From Rhodobacter sp. SGA-6-6 (GTDB lineage Bacteria; Pseudomonadota; Alphaproteobacteria; Rhodobacterales; Rhodobacteraceae): 64,000 nucleotides of DNA. Below are positions 60,104-64,000 of this stretch, one piece after another. The stretch spans positions 1-64,000 of the forward strand of contig NZ_JAAKGP010000003.1 of assembly GCF_011043545.1 (NCBI RefSeq), given 5' to 3'. The notes under the pieces were generated by a model. It ran no database searches, was not told where the DNA came from, and was given only the letters and a program-made list of their open reading frames with translations. Positions within the stretch are counted from its first letter, which is position 1. Every line of letters starts with the position of its first letter. A program made the translations under genes and the position numbers.

Positions 60104-60556
60104 ATGTCGACGGCCAGTTATCTGAAGAAGCACAGCGAAGCGCTTGTGAAGGATGTGGGCATCGAGGCGGCCTGCGAGCTGACCGGCAAGTCCAAGGCGA
60201 CCCTCGGCCGATACTATTCGGACAGCGACGAGCATTTCGACCGCTTCATGCCGATCGACGTGGTCGCCCAGCTGGAGGCGGCGGCGCGCTTCCCGCATGT
60301 GACCTCGGCGCTGGCCGACCTGAAGGGGATCACCCTCAGCTACGACGCGGAGAAGCACAACGGCACCTCGAAGGGGGTGAACCAGGACGTGGTCGCCTTG
60401 GCGCAGCGCTTCGCGATGCTGATGAGCGAATACAACTCGGCGATCAGCGACGGCCGGATCTCGGTCAACGAGGCCAAGCGGATGCTGCGCGAGACGCTGG
60501 CGATCCAGCAGGTGCTCTTGGAGATGAAGCTGAACCTGGAGGACGAGGTCAGCTAG
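60104..60556 (+). CDS. Phage CII-like helix-turn-helix protein
   Basis: A 150-residue protein. The N-terminal 45 residues contain a helix-turn-helix (EAACELTGKSKATLGRYYSD) resembling the phage regulatory CII/CP76 family. The rest is helical, with ADLKGITLSYDAEK and a C-terminal helix (AKRMLRETLAIQQVLLEMKL) likely for oligomerisation. No other phage gene is close, so it may be a domesticated regulator. ATG 60104 follows CCGGAG. It converges with the rhlE-type gene. Confidence 0.6.
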   Translation: MSTASYLKKHSEALVKDVGIEAACELTGKSKATLGRYYSDSDEHFDRFMPIDVVAQLEAAARFPHVTSALADLKGITLSYDAEKHNGTSKGVNQDVVALAQRFAMLMSEYNSAISDGRISVNEAKRMLRETLAIQQVLLEMKLNLEDEVS

Positions 60557-60610
60557 GGGCGACCGGCGTCCCCGGCGGCCGGCCCCGGGGGGGGGGTGCA
60601 CCCCTCCCGC

Positions 60611-60680
60611 GACCATTGGTTGCTTGAACCGATGGCGCAACCTGGTCGCACTCTCCGCAGGATATTTCCAGACAGAAAAT
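60611..60680 (-). repeat. Composite GGATATTT element, second copy of the GGTTGCGCCATCGGTTC core
   Basis: GAACCGATGGCGCAACC (60626-60642) is the reverse complement of the 17-base core at 12715-12731. It is followed by TGGTCGCACTCTCCGCA and GGATATTTCCAGACAGAAAA (from 60660). The CCATTGGTT / GAACCGATGG arms form a hairpin. It lies between convergent genes and probably ends transcription. Confidence 0.6.
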
Positions 60681-60714
60681 GGGCAGGGAGCCCGGGGGTT
60701 GCCCGGACAGCCTC

Positions 60715-62067
60715 TCAGCCGCTCCGGCCCGGGTTCCGTCGCGGCGTCTGTGCGCCGCCTTGCGGCCGACCCTGAGGGCGGGCGCCTTGCGGACGGGCGC
60801 CTTGCGGTTTTCCCTGCGGCCGCGGCGCCTTCGGCTTCGCCGGGTTGGCCGTCAGCTTCTGGCCCTGCCGCCCGCCGCCCTGCGGCCTTTGCCCGCGGTT
60901 CTGGCCCGGCCGCGGCGCCGCCGCCACCACATCGGCCGCCCAAGGGGCGCCGCCGATCACCGGCAGCGGCTTCTTCAGCAGCTTCTCGATCGCCTGCAAC
61001 TCCCCCATCTCGGCCGGCGCGCAAAAGCTGATCGACGATCCTTCCGCCCCCGCCCGCGCCGTGCGGCCGATGCGGTGGACGTAGTTCTCCGGCACGTTCG
61101 GCATGTCGTAGTTGTAGACGTGCCGCACGGTCGGGATGTCGATCCCCCGCGCCGCCACGTCGGTCGCCACCAGCACGTTGACCTGGCCGGCCTTGAACTC
61201 GGTCAGGATGCGGTCGCGCTGGTTCTGGCTGCGGTTGCCGTGGATGGCGCCGACGCGGAAGCCCCATTGTGCCAGCACCTTGGCCAGCTTGTCCGAGCCG
61301 TGCTTGGTGCGGCAGAACACCAGCGCCTGCTCGTCCGGGTGCTTCTTCAGGTAGTCCTCCAGCAGCTTCGCCTTGTCGCCGTTGGGGATGAAATGCACGC
61401 CCTGCGTCACCTTCTCGGCCGGCTTGCCGGGCGGGGCGACCTGCACCTTCACCGGGTCGCGCAGGTAGGTCTCGGCGATCTCGGTGATGTCCTTCGGCAT
61501 GGTGGCGCTGAACATCAGGGTCTGGCGGCGCAGCGGGATATGCTTGGCGATCCGGCGCAGCGAGTGGATGAAGCCCATGTCCAGCATGTGGTCGGCCTCG
61601 TCCAGCACCAGATAGCCGCATTTCTCCAGGGAGACATCGCCGCGCTCCAGCAGGTCGATCAGCCGGCCCGGGGTGGCGACCAGCACGTCGGCGCCCTTGA
61701 CCAGGCTTTGCGCCTGCTTGTTGACCGAGGCGCCGCCGACCACCATCACCACCTTGACGGCGGTTCCTTGGGTGAAGGTCAGGAAGTTGTCCTTGATCTG
61801 GGTGGCCAGTTCCCGCGTCGGCACCAGGATCAGCGCGCGGACGTTCTTCGGCCCCGGCGGGTGGCCGATGTCCAGCAGGCGGTGCAAGAGCGGCAGCCCG
61901 AAGGCCGCGGTCTTGCCGGTGCCGGTCTGGGCCAGGCCCATCAGGTCCTTGCCCTGCATGATGTGGGGAATCGCCTGCGCCTGGATCGGCGTCGGCGTCT
62001 TGAGAGAGGTCTTTTCCAGCGCTTTCAAGATCTTGGGCGAAAGGCCGAGGGCGTCGAAAGTGGTCAT
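60715..62067 (-). CDS. DEAD-box RNA helicase (RhlE-like)
   Basis: ATP-dependent RNA helicase. The 450-residue protein begins with the RhlE-like Q-motif (FDALGLSPKILKALEKTSLK, then TPTPIQAQAIPHI). Motif I is AQTGTGKTAAF, motif II VLDEADHMLDMGF, motif III SATMP, and motif VI HRIGRTARAG. The C-terminal 75 residues are a Gly/Arg/Pro/Gln-rich basic tail (PQGKPQGARPQGARPQGRPQ) for RNA contact. The likely start is ATG 62067; a TTG/ATG pair at 62085/62082 is also in frame. Roles in ribosome assembly and mRNA decay are known for the family. Confidence 0.92.
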   Translation of the reverse strand: MTTFDALGLSPKILKALEKTSLKTPTPIQAQAIPHIMQGKDLMGLAQTGTGKTAAFGLPLLHRLLDIGHPPGPKNVRALILVPTRELATQIKDNFLTFTQGTAVKVVMVVGGASVNKQAQSLVKGADVLVATPGRLIDLLERGDVSLEKCGYLVLDEADHMLDMGFIHSLRRIAKHIPLRRQTLMFSATMPKDITEIAETYLRDPVKVQVAPPGKPAEKVTQGVHFIPNGDKAKLLEDYLKKHPDEQALVFCRTKHGSDKLAKVLAQWGFRVGAIHGNRSQNQRDRILTEFKAGQVNVLVATDVAARGIDIPTVRHVYNYDMPNVPENYVHRIGRTARAGAEGSSISFCAPAEMGELQAIEKLLKKPLPVIGGAPWAADVVAAAPRPGQNRGQRPQGGGRQGQKLTANPAKPKAPRPQGKPQGARPQGARPQGRPQGGAQTPRRNPGRSG

Positions 62068-62294
62068 GTCCGTTCCGTTCATCAAAGGGACGTGCGCCCT
62101 CGCTCCCGGAGAATTCCGGTAGCCGTGCGCGCCGTCGGCGCCCCTGCGTGATGGTGGGAACCTTTGTCCGGGCCTTCTGGATGCTCACGCGGCACGGGCT
62201 TCGGACTGGCGGGATGTGGGGGATGGGGGCAGGGATGTCAAGCGGGGGATGCGTGGCGGGTTGCGGCAATGCAAAGGCGGTGTAGGGTGACGAC

Positions 62295-62513
62295 ATGAAA
62301 CCCCGCGCCCGCATCACTCTCCGGCTGTCACCGTCCTTGAAGCGGGCCGCTGAGGATTTCGCGGCAAAGGACGGTGTGCCGGTGAGCCGATATATCGCGC
62401 AAGCTCTGGCCGAGAAGGTCGGGTCGAGTGGGGCCGCGGAGTTCTTTGCCGAGCGGGGCAAGAACGGCGATCCCGAGCACGCGATTGCCTTTCTGGAAAG
62501 CCGACCGGAGTGA
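62295..62513 (+). CDS. Ribbon-helix-helix small protein (orphan antitoxin-like)
   Basis: A 72-residue protein. Residues 5-42 (RARITLRLSPSLKRAAEDFA, then KDGVPVSRYIAQALAEKVG) fit a ribbon-helix-helix DNA-binding domain as in CopG/Arc-type antitoxins, followed by an acidic tail. No toxin gene is adjacent on either side, so it may be an orphan regulator. A terminator hairpin follows at 62568. Confidence 0.65.
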   Translation: MKPRARITLRLSPSLKRAAEDFAAKDGVPVSRYIAQALAEKVGSSGAAEFFAERGKNGDPEHAIAFLESRPE

Positions 62514-62567
62514 GGGGATCGCCCTCGCGTTGCGGCCGGCCCTCGTTCCCTCGTTCCGTCCGGCACT

Positions 62568-62610
62568 GAAAACGCTCCACCGGAGCGTTTTCGCCCCGGC
62601 AAGGCCGGGG
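62568..62610. terminator. Bidirectional terminator before carB 3' end
   Basis: GAAAACGCTCC-ACC-GGAGCGTTTTC (62568-62592) is an 11-bp perfect stem with T-runs on both strands. A second stem, CCCCGGC-AAG-GCCGGGG, lies at 62594-62610. Located between the RHH gene and the carB stop. Confidence 0.7.
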
Positions 62611-62619
62611 GGCCTTACC

Positions 62620-64000
62620 TCACCCCTGCAACGTCCTCACCCCATACCCCTCGCCCCGTGCCTTCATTGCCGCCACCGCGGCCACCGATGCCGCGGCGGT
62701 GGTGAAGTAGGGGATCTTGTCCATCAGCGCCACCCGGCGGATGTCGCGGGAGTCGCTGATCGACTGGGTGCCCTCGGTGGTGTTCATCACCAGCGCGATG
62801 TCGCCGTTCTTCAGCCGGTCGACGATGTTCGGGCGGCCCTCGTAGACCTTGCCGACCAGCGTCGCCTTCACCCCCTGCGCCTGCAGCCAGGCGGCGGTGC
62901 CCTTGGTCGAGACGATCTCGAAGCCCATGGCGGCCAGGTCGCGGGCGGCGGCGGCCAGGTCCTCGGTCTTGTCGCTGTCCTTGACCGACAGGAACACCCG
63001 GCCCGTCTCCGGCAGGGTCATGCCGGCGCCCATCTGCGCCTTGAGGAAGGCCAGCGGGAAGGTGCGGTCCCAGCCCATCACCTCGCCGGTCGAACGCATC
63101 TCCGGGCCGAGCAGCGGGTCGACGCCGGGGAAGCGGGCGAAGGGCAGCACGGCCTCCTTGACCGAGAACCACGGCGTCTGCGGGTCGGCCAAAGTCAGCG
63201 GGTCGGCCAGCGGCAGGGCGGTGTCGGGGCCGACGCCCTCGGGATAGGGCGCGCGCATCGGGAAGTTGGATAGGGGCTCGCCCGCCATCAGCCTTGCGGC
63301 GATGGAGGCGATGGCGCTGTCGGTGGCCTTGGCCACGAAGGGCACGGTGCGGGACGCGCGCGGGTTCACCTCCAGGACGTAGATCACCCCTTCCTTGATG
63401 GCGAATTGCACGTTCATCAGGCCGACCACGTTCAGCGCCCGGGCCATCTGCACGGTCTGCCGTTTCAGTTCCTCCACCGTCTCGGCGGACAGGTGGTGCG
63501 GCGGCAGGCAGCAGGCGGAATCGCCGGAATGGACGCCGGCTTCCTCGATATGCTCCATGATCCCGGCGACATGAACGTTCTTGCCGTCCGACAGCGCATC
63601 CACATCCACCTCGACCGCGCCGGAGAGGTAGCTGTCCAGCAGCACGGGGCTGTCGCCGGAAACCTGCACGGCGGTGGAGATGTAGCGCTCGAGGTGCTCG
63701 TCCGAGCGGACGATCTCCATCGCCCGGCCGCCGAGGACGAAGGACGGGCGGATCACCAGCGGGTAGCCGACGTCCTTGGCCACCGCGAAGGCCTCGTCGC
63801 GGCTGCGGGCGGTGCCGTTGTGCGGTTGCTTCAGGCCGAGGTCGTGGAGGAGTTTCTGGAAGCGTTCGCGGTCTTCGGCGAGGTCGATGGCGTCGGGCGT
63901 GGTGCCGAGGATCGGGATGCCTTCCTCATGCAGGGCGTTGGCGAGTTTCAGCGGTGTCTGGCCGCCGAACTGGACGATGACGCCGTGGAGCGTGCCGTTC
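62620..64000 (-). CDS. carB: Carbamoyl-phosphate synthase large subunit, C-terminal part (partial)
   Basis: Large subunit of the synthetase making carbamoyl phosphate for arginine and pyrimidines. The window holds the last 460 codons; the frame is open to the edge (reading [20 protein letters not shown]). Visible parts are the second ATP-grasp domain ([39 protein letters not shown]) and the C-terminal regulatory MGS-like domain ([40 protein letters not shown]). A GTG that could look like a start at 63783 is internal. Confidence 0.96.
   Translation of the reverse strand, partial: NGTLHGVIVQFGGQTPLKLANALHEEGIPILGTTPDAIDLAEDRERFQKLLHDLGLKQPHNGTARSRDEAFAVAKDVGYPLVIRPSFVLGGRAMEIVRSDEHLERYISTAVQVSGDSPVLLDSYLSGAVEVDVDALSDGKNVHVAGIMEHIEEAGVHSGDSACCLPPHHLSAETVEELKRQTVQMARALNVVGLMNVQFAIKEGVIYVLEVNPRASRTVPFVAKATDSAIASIAARLMAGEPLSNFPMRAPYPEGVGPDTALPLADPLTLADPQTPWFSVKEAVLPFARFPGVDPLLGPEMRSTGEVMGWDRTFPLAFLKAQMGAGMTLPETGRVFLSVKDSDKTEDLAAAARDLAAMGFEIVSTKGTAAWLQAQGVKATLVGKVYEGRPNIVDRLKNGDIALVMNTTEGTQSISDSRDIRRVALMDKIPYFTTAAASVAAVAAMKARGEGYGVRTLQG

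Noticed and set aside
58634-62602. A 1322-codon open frame on the minus strand crossing tdk, the CII-like gene and the helicase
   Set aside because: It runs in the wrong frame through tdk and rhlE-type coding sequence and through the dispersed repeat; no recognised domain and the true genes explain the region.

Overview
The window is GC-rich DNA, almost certainly alphaproteobacterial and most like Rhodobacterales/Paracoccaceae. This rests on gene content rather than a database search: a glycine riboswitch ahead of gcvT-gcvH-gcvP, a YcjX/YcjF pair, a TrxC-like thioredoxin, a TTTGCAAA-type operator candidate upstream of prpE, and the short hydrophobic protein that is often labelled 'CTP synthetase' in this group. 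Genes are tightly packed and many overlap by ATGA.

Region 1 (1 to about 4.3 kb) is the right end of an integrated mobile element. All of its genes are on the minus strand: P4-type tyrosine integrase, AlpA-like regulator, a small protein, a RepA-like hexameric ATPase, then two unknown proteins, the last cut by the window edge. A dense cluster of about 15 GGCAAAT/ATTTGCC heptamers with a GC hairpin lies just downstream of the ATPase and looks like an iteron-type origin or multi-site operator. Paired TTGGGATT palindromes lie between alpA and int.

Region 2 (4.6 to 21.9 kb) is chromosomal: a secreted phytase/esterase-like protein, a LysR regulator divergent from an SDR without the usual YxxxK, truA, ycjX-GNAT-ycjF-like genes, gltX, glycine riboswitch plus gcvTHP, a secreted unknown, azlCD, a DUF3775 protein, a TrxC-like thioredoxin and tRNA-Ala(CGC).

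Region 3 (22.0 to 37.5 kb) is the most interesting part. A TetR/BetI-like regulator diverges from a run of twelve co-directional genes: class III aminotransferase, two FAD oxidoreductases, a GcvT/DmdA-like folate-dependent protein, two Rieske oxygenases, a polyamine-type ABC importer (binding protein, ATPase, two permeases), a cupin of the DMSP-lyase-like fold, and a YtcJ-like amidohydrolase. Most are translationally coupled. Together they look like uptake and stepwise demethylation, oxidation and deamination of a methylated amine or betaine. The substrate cannot be read from sequence.

Region 4 (37.6 to 48.5 kb): small membrane protein, alpha/beta hydrolase, DUF817 membrane protein, glyA, nadK, an NtrC-family regulator, prpE with an ScfR/PccR-like operator, and maeB. 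Region 5 (48.7 to 55.2 kb) is a nucleoside catabolism and salvage set: GntR regulator, VOC/cupin protein, cdd, deoA, deoB, add, upp. Region 6 (55.2 to 64 kb): SPOR-domain protein, a membrane-anchored degenerate peptidase-like protein, an EamA transporter, tdk, a CII-like DNA-binding protein, rhlE-type helicase, an orphan ribbon-helix-helix protein, and the 3' part of carB running off the edge.

Several repeat families are spread between genes: a roughly 207-bp structured repeat (three copies, same orientation), GTAG-REP-like hairpins including an inverted pair, a composite GGATATTT element, and groups of palindromes beginning and ending in CG.
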